Shown piece by piece: positions 44,503 to 52,645 of a DNA stretch of 64,000 nt. A program made the translations under genes and the position numbers. The notes below the pieces were generated by a model. It saw nothing but the letters and a program-made list of their open reading frames with translations. It had not been told where the DNA came from and searched no databases. The stretch is from Bacillota bacterium (GTDB lineage Bacteria; Bacillota; Clostridia; Acetivibrionales; DSM-1351): positions 62,001-126,000 of the forward strand of contig JAEYTP010000142.1 of the NCBI GenBank assembly GCA_023433945.1, read 5' to 3'. The number at the start of each line of letters is the position of its first letter. Within the stretch, counting starts at the first letter, position 1.

Positions 44503-44630
44503 TTAGCAGCAGATAGAATTAGCAGCAAATATAATTAGCAGCAGATAAATTTAGCAGAAAATAGAATTAGTAGCAAATATAATTAGCAGCAAATATAATT
44601 AGCATCAGATAGATTAGCAGCAGATAGAAT
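44503..44630 (+). repeat. Eight 16-bp tandem units between two radical SAM genes
   Basis: Eight units of 15-17 nt, 128 nt in total, with consensus TTAGCAGCAGATAGAA or TTAGCAGCAAATATAA. The 16-nt period does not preserve a reading frame. No spacers, so not CRISPR. Confidence 0.92.
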
Positions 44631-44679
44631 CGAATACAAATCAATTTACCAAGGGGGAACCATCTCGCGTAGTTAAACT

Positions 44680-46149
44680 ATGCATATGGATAAAACTATG
44701 CTTATTACTTCAATGATGAGGGTTATTTTAACAAGAAGTCTAAAGCCCTTTGTATTTAAAGGCAGGTATGATAATGTTCTTGAATATAGAGACTTGGACA
44801 GTCTTGGGCTCTATGTACATATACCATTTTGCAGAAGCTTGTGCAGCTTTTGCCCCTATTGCAAAGTAACATATGATGAAGCGCGGGCAAAAGCCTACGA
44901 GATAGCATTACTAAGGGAGATTGAGCTATGTGCAGAGAGTGGTAAAAGTTGTGAAGCTGAGTATAGCAAGGCAGCACAAGGAAAAGGAGTATATGCTGAA
45001 GTAGCTCAAGTCGAAGCAACGCAGAGTGAAGGGACACAGTTTCAAGCAATACAGAGTAAATCAGCGCATGCCAAAACTGCTCATTGTGAAACCAGTGAGG
45101 ACATCTCAACTGATTATAAGCAAACAATTGCAACGGGTATTATTGAGAAAAAAACAGTTACCAGCCTCTATTTTGGAGGGGGTACTCCTGTTTTAATGAT
45201 TGATTCCTTAGGCAAAATAATTGAAAAACTCAAGCTGTATTTCACAATAGAAGGGGAGATAGGTGTTGAACTGCACCCTTCAGATATTGAACCGGACAAT
45301 CTAGAGAAGCTCAAAGAAGCCGGAGTTACCATGGTTAGCACGGGAGTACAATCCTTTAACAGTGAATGTCTTACTAAGATAGGCAGAAGTGCGGAAAATA
45401 TCGAGGCTAAGCTTGCGCTTATCAAAAAATATGATTTTTCTGTGGTAGATATTGACCTCATTTTTGGAATCCCTGGCCAAGACAAGGACATACTCAAAAA
45501 AGATGTAGAAATGGCATTTAGTTTGGGTGCGACTCAAATTTCAACTTATCCTTTTATTGATTTTACTTATGCAAACAACCAGTACAAACCTCTTTCACAC
45601 AAGACAAAAAAACAGATGCTGGGTTATTTGAATGAGCTGTGTAAGGAGATGGATATAGAGAGGACTTCGGTATGGACCTTTGCAAAAAAGAAAACAGGGA
45701 GATACTCATCCATAACTAGGGACAATTTTCTAGGTTTTGGGGTATCAGCAACAACTCTGCTAAGGAATCAGTTTAAGATAAATACATTTTCCATAGAGGA
45801 GTATGTAAATAGAATCCATGAAGGTAACCTTGCAACCTCTCTCACCCTTGATTTTTCAAAGAGACAAAGAGCCTTGTACTACCTATTCTGGAGCGCTTAT
45901 GGCCTAGTAATTGATCCTGTGGGATTTGAAAACCTTATTGGCACTCCACTCAATAAACTTTATGGGGTGGAGATATGGATTGCTCTGAAGTTGGGGCTTT
46001 TGAAGAAGCACAACAAAAAGTATGAGCTTACTGAAAAAGGAGCCTTTTATTACCATTTTATCGAGCAGCAGTACACAAGGGCATATATAGATAAAATGTG
46101 GAATATTTCTATGAAAACAGCGTTCCCTGATGAGGTTATTTTAAAATAG
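44680..46149 (+). CDS. HemN/HemW-like radical SAM protein with repeat insertion
   Basis: 489 aa. GLYVHIPFCRSLCSFCPYC gives the CxxxCxxC motif of coproporphyrinogen oxidase-like radical SAM proteins, and LYFGGGTPVLM (GGGTP), EGEIGVELHPSDI and GVQSFNSECLTKIGR follow. The C-terminal HemW-type winged region (LTEKGAFYYHFIEQ) is present. A 60-residue insertion (about 85-150), made of 15-bp repeats, sits right after the cluster motif, where HemW has a short loop. Real HemN/HemW function is doubtful. The start is uncertain: ATG 44680, 44686 or 44698, and the AAGGGGG site lies 23 nt before the first. Confidence 0.85.
   Translation: MHMDKTMLITSMMRVILTRSLKPFVFKGRYDNVLEYRDLDSLGLYVHIPFCRSLCSFCPYCKVTYDEARAKAYEIALLREIELCAESGKSCEAEYSKAAQGKGVYAEVAQVEATQSEGTQFQAIQSKSAHAKTAHCETSEDISTDYKQTIATGIIEKKTVTSLYFGGGTPVLMIDSLGKIIEKLKLYFTIEGEIGVELHPSDIEPDNLEKLKEAGVTMVSTGVQSFNSECLTKIGRSAENIEAKLALIKKYDFSVVDIDLIFGIPGQDKDILKKDVEMAFSLGATQISTYPFIDFTYANNQYKPLSHKTKKQMLGYLNELCKEMDIERTSVWTFAKKKTGRYSSITRDNFLGFGVSATTLLRNQFKINTFSIEEYVNRIHEGNLATSLTLDFSKRQRALYYLFWSAYGLVIDPVGFENLIGTPLNKLYGVEIWIALKLGLLKKHNKKYELTEKGAFYYHFIEQQYTRAYIDKMWNISMKTAFPDEVILK
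44965..45110 (+). repeat. 15-bp in-frame repeats inside the HemW-like gene
   Basis: Successive 15-nt units encode EATQS, EGTQF, QAIQS, KSAHA and KTAHC, with weaker ones on the 5' side (KAAQG and others). They form a low-complexity insertion of about 60 residues after the iron-sulfur motif. Confidence 0.85.
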
Positions 46150-46374
46150 CCTAATATAAATGCCCAAATAGTGTTGTGAAAAACTTCAATTGTGAATAAA
46201 TAGCTAGATAGCAGATAGCTTTAATATTGCTGAAAAAACTCTATTTAGAATAGTTTTAACACTAATTTTAGAAATAGATACAAGAATCAATTAACAGTTT
46301 TTACGCCATAACAAAAAGCTACATAAATTAATTTAATTCACTTTTATGTAAATAACACCATGAAAAGCCAAGTA

Positions 46375-46416
46375 TTGACATTTATCCATATTGTTATTAT
46401 TATTAAAACAATATGG
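46375..46416 (+). promoter_or_regulatory. Promoter and palindromic operator of the amino-acid ABC operon
   Basis: TTGACA at 46375-46380, 17-nt spacer, TATTAT at 46398-46403. CCATATTGTT (46386-46395) and AACAATATGG (46407-46416) form a perfect 10-bp inverted repeat that brackets the -10, a natural place for a repressor. The remaining upstream sequence (46150-46374) shows no gene. Confidence 0.75.
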
Positions 46417-46468
46417 AATATGGCATATTAGCTTGATTTCAATAAATTTACATAGGGGTGATTTTTTT

Positions 46469-47311
46469 ATGAAGAGGATTTTGGCTTTATTGTTAGCTGT
46501 AGTAATCTGTGCATCAATGGTGGGCTGCGGTGACAAAGCAGAAGATGTTAGTGCTTCCGCGCAAACAACCTTCACAGGACAGTTAGAGGGTGCACTTAAG
46601 GATTATACTTTTAAGGTTGGAACATCTGGAACATATGCTCCATTCTCATACTTCGATGCAGATGGTAAGACATTGATAGGCTTTGATATGGACTTTATGA
46701 AGGAACTTCAGAACATACTCGGGTTTAAGCTCGATGGTAGTGTACAGGCAATGGACTACAGCCCACTCACAACCTCTGTTGCTGAAGGAAAGCTCGACTT
46801 TGCAATGGCTGCACTATGCGCTACAGATACCAGAAAAAAGGTTATGAACTTTACTACTACATATTACAATGCAGGACTTACAGTTATAGTTAACAAGGAT
46901 ATTAGTCCAAAAGAGATTACTGGTTGGGATAGCATCAAGGATGGGAAGTATAAAATTGCAGTTCAAAAAGGAGATGCAAGCCATCTATATGCTACAAACA
47001 ACGGTATTCCTAATTCAAGTTTGGAAGTGCACGATTCAATCATTACAGCATATGAAGCTCTTGAACAGGGTAAGGTTGACTGCATGATATTTGATGCTCC
47101 GGGTACTGCTTATTACATAACTCACAAGGAAGGTTCCAAGCTAGAAATGGTAGGGGAGCAGTTCTCAAAGGATCAATCACCATATGCTATTGCGCTTTCT
47201 TTTGATGTATGCAAGAAAAATCCTCAGTTATTAAGCATTTTCAACGCAGCTATTGATAAGCTCACCAAGGATGGAAAAATGGCTGAAATAGAGAAAAAGT
47301 GGTGCAAATAA
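46469..47311 (+). CDS. Amino-acid ABC transporter substrate-binding lipoprotein
   Basis: 280 aa from ATG 46469 with AGGGGTG at 46454-46460; an open frame back to 46391 runs through the promoter and is ignored. Signal peptide MKRILALLLAVVICASMVGC with the lipid-attachment Cys at 20. The mature part is a family 3 solute-binding protein: TFKVGTSGTYAPFSYFDADG, IGFDMDFMKEL, LDFAMAALCATDTRKKVMNF and EIEKKW at the end. It delivers a polar or glutamine-type amino acid to the permease encoded next. Ligand not determinable. Confidence 0.93.
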   Translation: MKRILALLLAVVICASMVGCGDKAEDVSASAQTTFTGQLEGALKDYTFKVGTSGTYAPFSYFDADGKTLIGFDMDFMKELQNILGFKLDGSVQAMDYSPLTTSVAEGKLDFAMAALCATDTRKKVMNFTTTYYNAGLTVIVNKDISPKEITGWDSIKDGKYKIAVQKGDASHLYATNNGIPNSSLEVHDSIITAYEALEQGKVDCMIFDAPGTAYYITHKEGSKLEMVGEQFSKDQSPYAIALSFDVCKKNPQLLSIFNAAIDKLTKDGKMAEIEKKWCK

Positions 47312-47348
47312 TATTTCTAACTCCCAAATAACTTATTAAAACTACTTC

Positions 47349-47377
47349 ATATGGGATGCCAAAAGGCATCCCCATAT
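47349..47377 (+). terminator. Stem-loop between binding protein and permease genes
   Basis: ATATGGGATGCC (47349-47360) and GGCATCCCCATAT (47365-47377) pair with a single bulge over an AAAA loop. No T-run follows. Such stems after a binding-protein gene usually stabilise the upstream mRNA or partly attenuate the permease genes. Confidence 0.65.
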
Positions 47378-47427
47378 CCATGTTAGAAACATTTTATTAT
47401 ATGTTGCATTTATGAATGGAGGAAATT

Positions 47428-48075
47428 ATGGATTTAAGTTTCCTAGAGGTACTTATTCCCATGTTGGTTGAGGGATTTAAGGTCACTCTGGTCATTTCAA
47501 TTTTAGGTATTTTGTTTGGCTTTTTAATAGGTTGTGTCTCTGGATTTGCTTTGCAATGCAAAAGTAAAATTGCAAAGTCCATTGCTAATGTTTATATTTG
47601 GATTATAAGGTCCACTCCATTGATTGTGCAGGCCTTATATGTGTATTTTGTAATTCCGAAACTAACAGGAGTTGACTTAAGTAGTAATGTTGCAGGTGTT
47701 ATTGTTATTTCTTTGAACTCAGGTGCCTTTATAGCTGAGATTGTAAGAGGAGCACTTGAAGGCATTGATCCAGGTCAGAAGGAAGCGGGCTTGTCATTGG
47801 GGCTTTCACCTTTTCAAACGCTATGCCACCTTGTAGTACCACCTGCTTTTCGTTCAATGCTTCCGGCGTTATTCAATCAGTTCATTATTACAGTTAAGGA
47901 CACGGCAATACTTTCGGTAATCGTGGTCAATGAAATCACCAAGCAGATTCAGAATTATGCCGCTGTGACATTTAATACAATACAGGCATATACGGCGGGC
48001 GCGGTGTTCTATATGGTCATTATTTCAGCCCTGATTCTCATTCAGAAACAGGTTGAAAGGAGGATAAAAGGTTGA
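47428..48075 (+). CDS. Amino-acid ABC transporter permease
   Basis: 215 aa from ATG 47428, with GGAGG 6 nt upstream; ATG 47416 lies before this site. Five or so membrane segments of the HisM type, with IRSTPLIVQALYVYFVIP early and the ATPase-contact EAA loop GIDPGQKEAGLSLGLSPFQ. Only one permease gene is present, so it acts as a homodimer. It overlaps the ATPase gene by 4 nt. Confidence 0.93.
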   Translation: MDLSFLEVLIPMLVEGFKVTLVISILGILFGFLIGCVSGFALQCKSKIAKSIANVYIWIIRSTPLIVQALYVYFVIPKLTGVDLSSNVAGVIVISLNSGAFIAEIVRGALEGIDPGQKEAGLSLGLSPFQTLCHLVVPPAFRSMLPALFNQFIITVKDTAILSVIVVNEITKQIQNYAAVTFNTIQAYTAGAVFYMVIISALILIQKQVERRIKG

Positions 48076-48818
48076 ACGAAATGATAAAGGTAGAAAATTT
48101 ATCAAAGAATTTTGGAGATCTGGAAGTTCTTAAAGATATAAATCTACAGATTTCAGAGGGTGAGGTTATTTGCGTTATTGGCCCTTCTGGATCTGGAAAA
48201 AGTACACTGCTCAGGTGTATTAACCAGCTTGAAACACAATGGCGGGGCAATATATTATATAGAGGAAAAAGCATCAAAGAGAAGAAACACGATTTGAAGA
48301 TATATCGCCAAGAAGTTGGTATGGTATTTCAGCGCTTCAATCTTTTTCCCATGAAAAGTGTTATAAAAAATGTAACGCTTGCTCCCGTGCTTACAAAGAA
48401 GAAGAACAAACATGAGGCCCATTTACAGGCATTGGAGCTACTTGAGAAGGTCGGCTTATCAGATAAGGCAGATTCAAAGCCGTCAACACTATCGGGCGGT
48501 CAGCAGCAAAGAGTGGCCATTGCTAGAGCACTTGCCATGGAACCAAAGGTACTGCTATTTGATGAACCAACGTCAGCATTGGACCCTGAGCTAGTAGGAG
48601 ATGTTCTTTCAGTTATGAGGAAACTTGCAAATGACGGTATGACTATGATTGTTGTTACGCATGAAATGAGCTTTGCAAGAGAAGTTTGTGACAGGGTTAT
48701 TTTTATGGCGGACGGTTATATTGTAGAAGAAGGAAACCCCGAGGACATATTTACCAGCCCAAAGCATCAGCGCACAAAAAATTTCCTGGCAAGAATAGTG
48801 GGAGATAATAACACATGA
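48072..48818 (+). CDS. Amino-acid ABC transporter ATP-binding protein
   Basis: 248 aa from TTG 48072, with AGGAGG 8 nt upstream; ATG 48081 is the alternative. Walker A GPSGSGKST, Q-loop VGMVFQRFNLFP, signature LSGGQQQRVAIARAL, Walker B VLLFDEPTSALDPE and H-loop THE are all intact. The chain matches GlnQ/HisP ATPases that drive polar amino-acid uptake. It overlaps both neighbours by 4 nt, including the next cytidylate-kinase-like gene. Confidence 0.94.
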   Translation: MNEMIKVENLSKNFGDLEVLKDINLQISEGEVICVIGPSGSGKSTLLRCINQLETQWRGNILYRGKSIKEKKHDLKIYRQEVGMVFQRFNLFPMKSVIKNVTLAPVLTKKKNKHEAHLQALELLEKVGLSDKADSKPSTLSGGQQQRVAIARALAMEPKVLLFDEPTSALDPELVGDVLSVMRKLANDGMTMIVVTHEMSFAREVCDRVIFMADGYIVEEGNPEDIFTSPKHQRTKNFLARIVGDNNT

Positions 48819-49414
48819 ATAAGTATTGTGTAACTATTAACAGACAATTTGGAAGCATGGGGAGAACCATTGCTAGAGAAGTATCTCAATCACTTGAGAT
48901 TGAATATTATGACAGAGATATAGTAGAGGCTACTTCAAAAAAGCTGGATTTACCTATATCCACTGTTTGCAATAATGAAGAAACAGATAGCAAACCAAGC
49001 TTTTTTGACAGGATGTTTCCTCTAGGAGATTCTTCACAGGAAACGCGCAACAAGATTTTTAATGTTCAGAGGCAGATAATACTAGACCTTGCTGACAAGG
49101 AATCGTGTATAATAGTAGGCAGATGTGCGGATTTCATTCTTAAGGACTACAAAAATTGTTTGAATATATTTATTTATGCTCCAAAAGATTATAGATTCAA
49201 TAATTGCGTAAATATTCTTAATATGGAGCCCTCACAGGCAGAGCGTATGATGGCTGAAGTTGACAAGGCAAGAGACCATTACTATAAATATTATGCCGGG
49301 TATTCACATGAGGACTACAGGCACAAACATATTATGATAGATAGTAGCGTTCTCGGAGTCAAAGGTACAGCCAATTTGCTAGTGGATATGATTAAAAGCA
49401 GGTTCCAATTATAA
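48815..49414 (+). CDS. Cytidylate kinase-like family protein
   Basis: 199 aa. The N-terminal ITINRQFGSMGRTIAREVS is the degenerate P-loop of the cytidylate kinase-like family (usual form SRQ-GS-G). IIVGRCADFIL and the C-terminal RARD-like DKARDHYYKYYAG also match. True Cmk has different nucleotide-binding residues, so the phosphorylated substrate is unknown. ATG 48815 overlaps the stop of the ABC ATPase gene (ATGA), so the gene is part of the amino-acid transport operon, an unusual partner. A terminator follows. Confidence 0.88.
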   Translation: MNKYCVTINRQFGSMGRTIAREVSQSLEIEYYDRDIVEATSKKLDLPISTVCNNEETDSKPSFFDRMFPLGDSSQETRNKIFNVQRQIILDLADKESCIIVGRCADFILKDYKNCLNIFIYAPKDYRFNNCVNILNMEPSQAERMMAEVDKARDHYYKYYAGYSHEDYRHKHIMIDSSVLGVKGTANLLVDMIKSRFQL

Positions 49415-49448
49415 TAATTAGTAGTGAACATTCATATAGTTAGTGTTG

Positions 49449-49483
49449 AAAGTCCTATTCCTAAGTTGGAAGGGACTTTTTTT
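49449..49483 (+). terminator. Terminator of the amino-acid ABC operon
   Basis: AAAGTCC (49449-49455) pairs with GGACTTT (49473-49479); an inner TTCC/GGAA extends the stem. T7 runs to 49483. Confidence 0.88.
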
Positions 49484-49605
49484 CTTTCCAAAAAGGACTT
49501 GCTATTTTATTTATAATTACTGACAAAATAGCTCATACTGACTTATTGTAATAATCTCCATTATAATGATTATAATAACATTAAAATTATTTTAGTATTA
49601 GCATA

Positions 49606-49635
49606 TTGACAATAGTGTGCGACACACAGTATAAT
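49606..49635 (+). promoter_or_regulatory. padR promoter with internal dyad
   Basis: TTGACA at 49606-49611 and TATAAT at 49630-49635, 18-nt spacer. The dyad GTGTGCGACACAC (49615-49627) lies between them, so a bound repressor would block RNA polymerase; autorepression by the PadR protein encoded next is likely. Confidence 0.8.
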
Positions 49636-49654
49636 TATCATAAGGAGGTAAAGT

Positions 49655-50005
49655 ATGGAATATAAATTAGATAATAACAATAAAGAATTGCTAAATAGTT
49701 TAGTATTAGAACTCAGAAGAGGAACCATTATTCTTTGTGTATTGAGTCAGCTAAAGGAACCACAGTACGGTTATTCATTGATAACCTTGTTAGAGGAAAA
49801 GAATATATCAATTGATGCCGGAACATTATATCCCTTGTTGAGACGACTTGAAAAGCAAAACTTACTAGTTAGTAATTGGGATGTTAATTCAACAAAACCT
49901 AGAAAGTATTATGAATTAAGCGACCTTGGAAGGGCGATATACAAGGAACTTAGTGAACAATGGTTAGAAATGTCCAAAACCATGGATGAATTGTTAAAGG
50001 AGTGA
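49655..50005 (+). CDS. PadR-family transcriptional regulator
   Basis: 116 aa. Winged helix with RRGTIILCVLSQLKEPQYGYS and IDAGTLYPLLRRLEKQNLL, then KPRKYYELSDLG in the wing, all characteristic of PadR. AAGGAGG at 49642-49648 precedes ATG 49655. The stop is followed at once by a membrane-protein gene whose ribosome site overlaps this gene. PadR proteins of this kind usually repress their own operon and respond to a ligand or envelope stress signal. Target: probably only this two-gene operon. Confidence 0.93.
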   Translation: MEYKLDNNNKELLNSLVLELRRGTIILCVLSQLKEPQYGYSLITLLEEKNISIDAGTLYPLLRRLEKQNLLVSNWDVNSTKPRKYYELSDLGRAIYKELSEQWLEMSKTMDELLKE

Positions 50006-50010
50006 AAAAT

Positions 50011-51000
50011 ATGGATATGATTAATAGGTACATTTATGCGGTAACAAAAAGTCTACCTGAAAAGCAGAGAGCAGATATAGAGTTAGAACTCAGAACCCTT
50101 ATTGATGATATGATTGAAGAATTGGATGATGGCTTGGATTATGAAGGTAAAATACGTCACGTACTTGAGGAGTTAGGTGATCCTACTCTATTGGCTCAAA
50201 GCTACAGGGGTGGGAAGAGGTATCTAATAGGTCCTGGATATTATGATAGGTATTTATTGACAATAAAAGTTGTACTTCCATGTGTTTTCTTAGGAATTTC
50301 TATTGCCTTTTTTTTCTCAACTGCCTTTAGTAATGAAGTTGCTGGAGCAAATATTGTAGGAGAGTATCTGGCATCAGTGGTATCAGCTTTGACTCAAGCA
50401 GCTGCTTGGATAACAATAGGTTATGTGATTGCAGAGCGTAATTTCAAAGATGAAGCTCCTGAGCAGTCAAAATGGGATATTTCAAAACTTCCAGAATTAC
50501 CAAAACAAAAATCAAAGATTCGAATAGCAGACCCAATCGCTGGAATACTATTTACAACAATTTTTTGGATATTTATGCTTAGTGTACCTCAGTATTTTGC
50601 AGCGTATATAGGTAGAGGCGATGAGCTGCATATAATTTCGGTATTCAATACCACTGTACTTAAAGAGTTTAGCATTGTGATGATTGGCATATTTATCTGT
50701 GGCATTATAAAGGAAGGCCTTCAACTGTTTTATGGAAGATGGACATTTAAGCTAGCACTTGCATGTAGCACCCTTTCCATCATATCAATGGTATTAGCAC
50801 TGTTTATGTTTACATCAAACATTTGGAATGTGAATTTCATGGACGATATCATTAGATATACTAATACTAATATACAATCCTCATATATTAACATAAAAAA
50901 TATTGTAATAGCTATTATAATATTCGGTACCAGTATTGATGTTGTATCCACAATGTTTAAGGGTATCAGGGCTAGTATGGGTAGGGGAATAGGTTTATAG
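50011..51000 (+). CDS. Membrane protein with HAAS-like N-terminal domain, PadR partner
   Basis: 329 aa from ATG 50011, with AAAGGAG at 49996-50002. The N-terminal 80 residues (MINRYIYAVTKSLPEKQRADIELELRTLIDDMIEEL, followed by LEELGDPTLLAQSY) form the helical HAAS-like domain found next to PadR regulators. About six membrane helices follow, without a recognisable transport motif. Such pairs are common in Firmicutes and may sense membrane stress. The function is unknown. Confidence 0.85.
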   Translation: MDMINRYIYAVTKSLPEKQRADIELELRTLIDDMIEELDDGLDYEGKIRHVLEELGDPTLLAQSYRGGKRYLIGPGYYDRYLLTIKVVLPCVFLGISIAFFFSTAFSNEVAGANIVGEYLASVVSALTQAAAWITIGYVIAERNFKDEAPEQSKWDISKLPELPKQKSKIRIADPIAGILFTTIFWIFMLSVPQYFAAYIGRGDELHIISVFNTTVLKEFSIVMIGIFICGIIKEGLQLFYGRWTFKLALACSTLSIISMVLALFMFTSNIWNVNFMDDIIRYTNTNIQSSYINIKNIVIAIIIFGTSIDVVSTMFKGIRASMGRGIGL

Positions 51001-51076
51001 TTATACTTAAATTTTGTACATGGGCATAATGAGCTGTAAATAATTAAATATATTAAATTAATATGCTGTAGAAATA

Positions 51077-51138
51077 AAATAACCTATGCTGAACAACAAC
51101 CACTTGTTATCCAAGTAGCACTTCAGAATAGGTTATTT
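51077..51138 (+). terminator. Bidirectional terminator between convergent genes
   Basis: AAATAACCTAT (51077-51087) and ATAGGTTATTT (51128-51138) pair over 11 bp; an inner CTGAA/TTCAG stem lies inside the loop. T-rich sequence on both strands suits both the padR operon and the aminotransferase gene. Confidence 0.75.
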
Positions 51139-51207
51139 CTTTAATAATATTGCTTTTAATAGTCGGTAACAGTAATAAAAAATGGTACTACTGTTTATAG
51201 TTTCTTG

Positions 51208-52389
51208 CTATTTAAATTCCTTTGCAAGAGCCTCAAATGCAGGCAATGAATTTTCAATGGTCTTCAGGCTTGTGCAGTATGCAAGTCTGAAGTATCCTGG
51301 GGCACCAAAGCCTGAACCTGGAACAATGAGAAGGTTATATTTCAATGCTCTGTTTTTAAATTCTACATCATCTGCAATAAGTGATTTAGGGAAGAGGTAG
51401 AATGCACCGTCCGGCTTAACACATTCATAACCAAATTTAGTTAGGCTGTTGTACAGTAAGTCTCTTCTCTCTTTGTATATGCTGATATCTACGTTAGCAT
51501 CGAGAGACTTTCCAACTACCCTCTGGAACAAGCCAGGGGCATTTACATAGCCTAGAACTCTGTTGCAATAAATAAGAGCATTCATTAGTAGTGAAATATC
51601 ATCAGCTGCAGGGTTTACTGCAATATAGCCCAAACGCTCACCTGGAAGTGAAAGTGACTTACTGAAGGAGTCTACTAAGAGTGCATTTCTATATAAACTC
51701 AATATGTTTGGCACCTTTACACCATCATATGCTAATTTTCTATATGGCTCGTCTGAGATAATATAGATAGTTGTGCCATACTCCTGACCCTTTTCCTCAA
51801 GCACCTTTACAATAGCCTTAAGGGTGTCTTCTGAATAAACAACTCCAGTAGGATTGTTTGGTGTATTGATAAGAATCGCCTTGGTTTTTGGTGTGATACT
51901 AGCCTTCAAAAGCTCTGGGTCAGGTTGAAAGGTATTGAAATCAGTTTTTACAATAACAGGCTTTCCACTATAATTACCTATGTAAGCCATATATTCAACG
52001 AAGTAAGGTGCAAAAACTATTACTTCATCATCTGGATTGAGCAAAGTCTTTAATATAACATTCAAAGCGCCACCTGCGCCAACTGTCATTACTACGTGTT
52101 CATGTGTAAGAGAAAGCCCCGATTCCTTATTCATGCTCTTTGCAACTATTTCTCTAACCTCAGGGTATCCAGCATTATTCATATACGAGTGCAGCTTTGG
52201 CTCGGTAGAGTTTGCTATCTCCCTTAGAGCTTCTTTTACCTTTGCGGGTGGTTCAGGGTCTGGATTTCCCAAGGAGAAATCATATACCTTGTCGGCTCCA
52301 AATTGTTTTCTCAGCTTTTCACCTTCTTCAAACATGGCCCTTATCATAGAAGAGCCGCTTAGGCTTTGACGAATCTTATCAGATATCAT
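51208..52389 (-). CDS. Pyridoxal phosphate-dependent aminotransferase, class I
   Basis: 393 aa. The PLP-binding lysine is in VDSFSKSLSLPGERLGYI; other landmarks are SLGNPDPEPP, NTPNNPTGVVYS, IYIISDEPYRKLAYDG and the Arg in GYFRLAYCTS. This is the fold type I class I/II group, near aspartate or alanine aminotransferases, but the amino donor cannot be fixed. The start ATG has AGGAGG 7 nt upstream. It stands downstream of the RqcH-like gene on the minus strand, separated by a repeat array, so it may have its own promoter. Confidence 0.9.
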   Translation of the reverse strand: MISDKIRQSLSGSSMIRAMFEEGEKLRKQFGADKVYDFSLGNPDPEPPAKVKEALREIANSTEPKLHSYMNNAGYPEVREIVAKSMNKESGLSLTHEHVVMTVGAGGALNVILKTLLNPDDEVIVFAPYFVEYMAYIGNYSGKPVIVKTDFNTFQPDPELLKASITPKTKAILINTPNNPTGVVYSEDTLKAIVKVLEEKGQEYGTTIYIISDEPYRKLAYDGVKVPNILSLYRNALLVDSFSKSLSLPGERLGYIAVNPAADDISLLMNALIYCNRVLGYVNAPGLFQRVVGKSLDANVDISIYKERRDLLYNSLTKFGYECVKPDGAFYLFPKSLIADDVEFKNRALKYNLLIVPGSGFGAPGYFRLAYCTSLKTIENSLPAFEALAKEFK

Positions 52390-52400
52390 TTTGTTACCTC

Positions 52401-52580
52401 CTAAAATATTTAAAACTCATATTATAAATATTATTTACTCAGACTATAAAATATTAAGTAGCTTAACTTATAAAATATTATTACTCAAATTATGAAATAC
52501 TAATTAACTCCGCTTATAAAATATTATTTAACTTAGCTTACAAATTATTTTATCAAACTCAACTTATAAAATATATTAAA
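52401..52580. repeat. Degenerate array of 22-28-bp units
   Basis: About seven AT-rich units around CTTATAAAATATT fill the gap between the aminotransferase and RqcH-type genes. Read on the minus strand, the last unit merges into the AGGAGG leader of the aminotransferase gene. Confidence 0.8.
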
Positions 52581-52645
52581 GTATAAACTGAGTTTGTATT
52601 ATCACTAAAATCTATTATTATATAAAAAGCATTATAGTGCAATTG

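Noticed and set aside
44503..44630. Possible CRISPR array
   Set aside because: The repeats are contiguous with no unique spacers, are only 16 bp long and no cas genes are present.
46391..46468. Longer N-terminus for the amino-acid binding lipoprotein
   Set aside because: It overlaps the promoter and operator, and would hide the signal peptide that begins at 46469.
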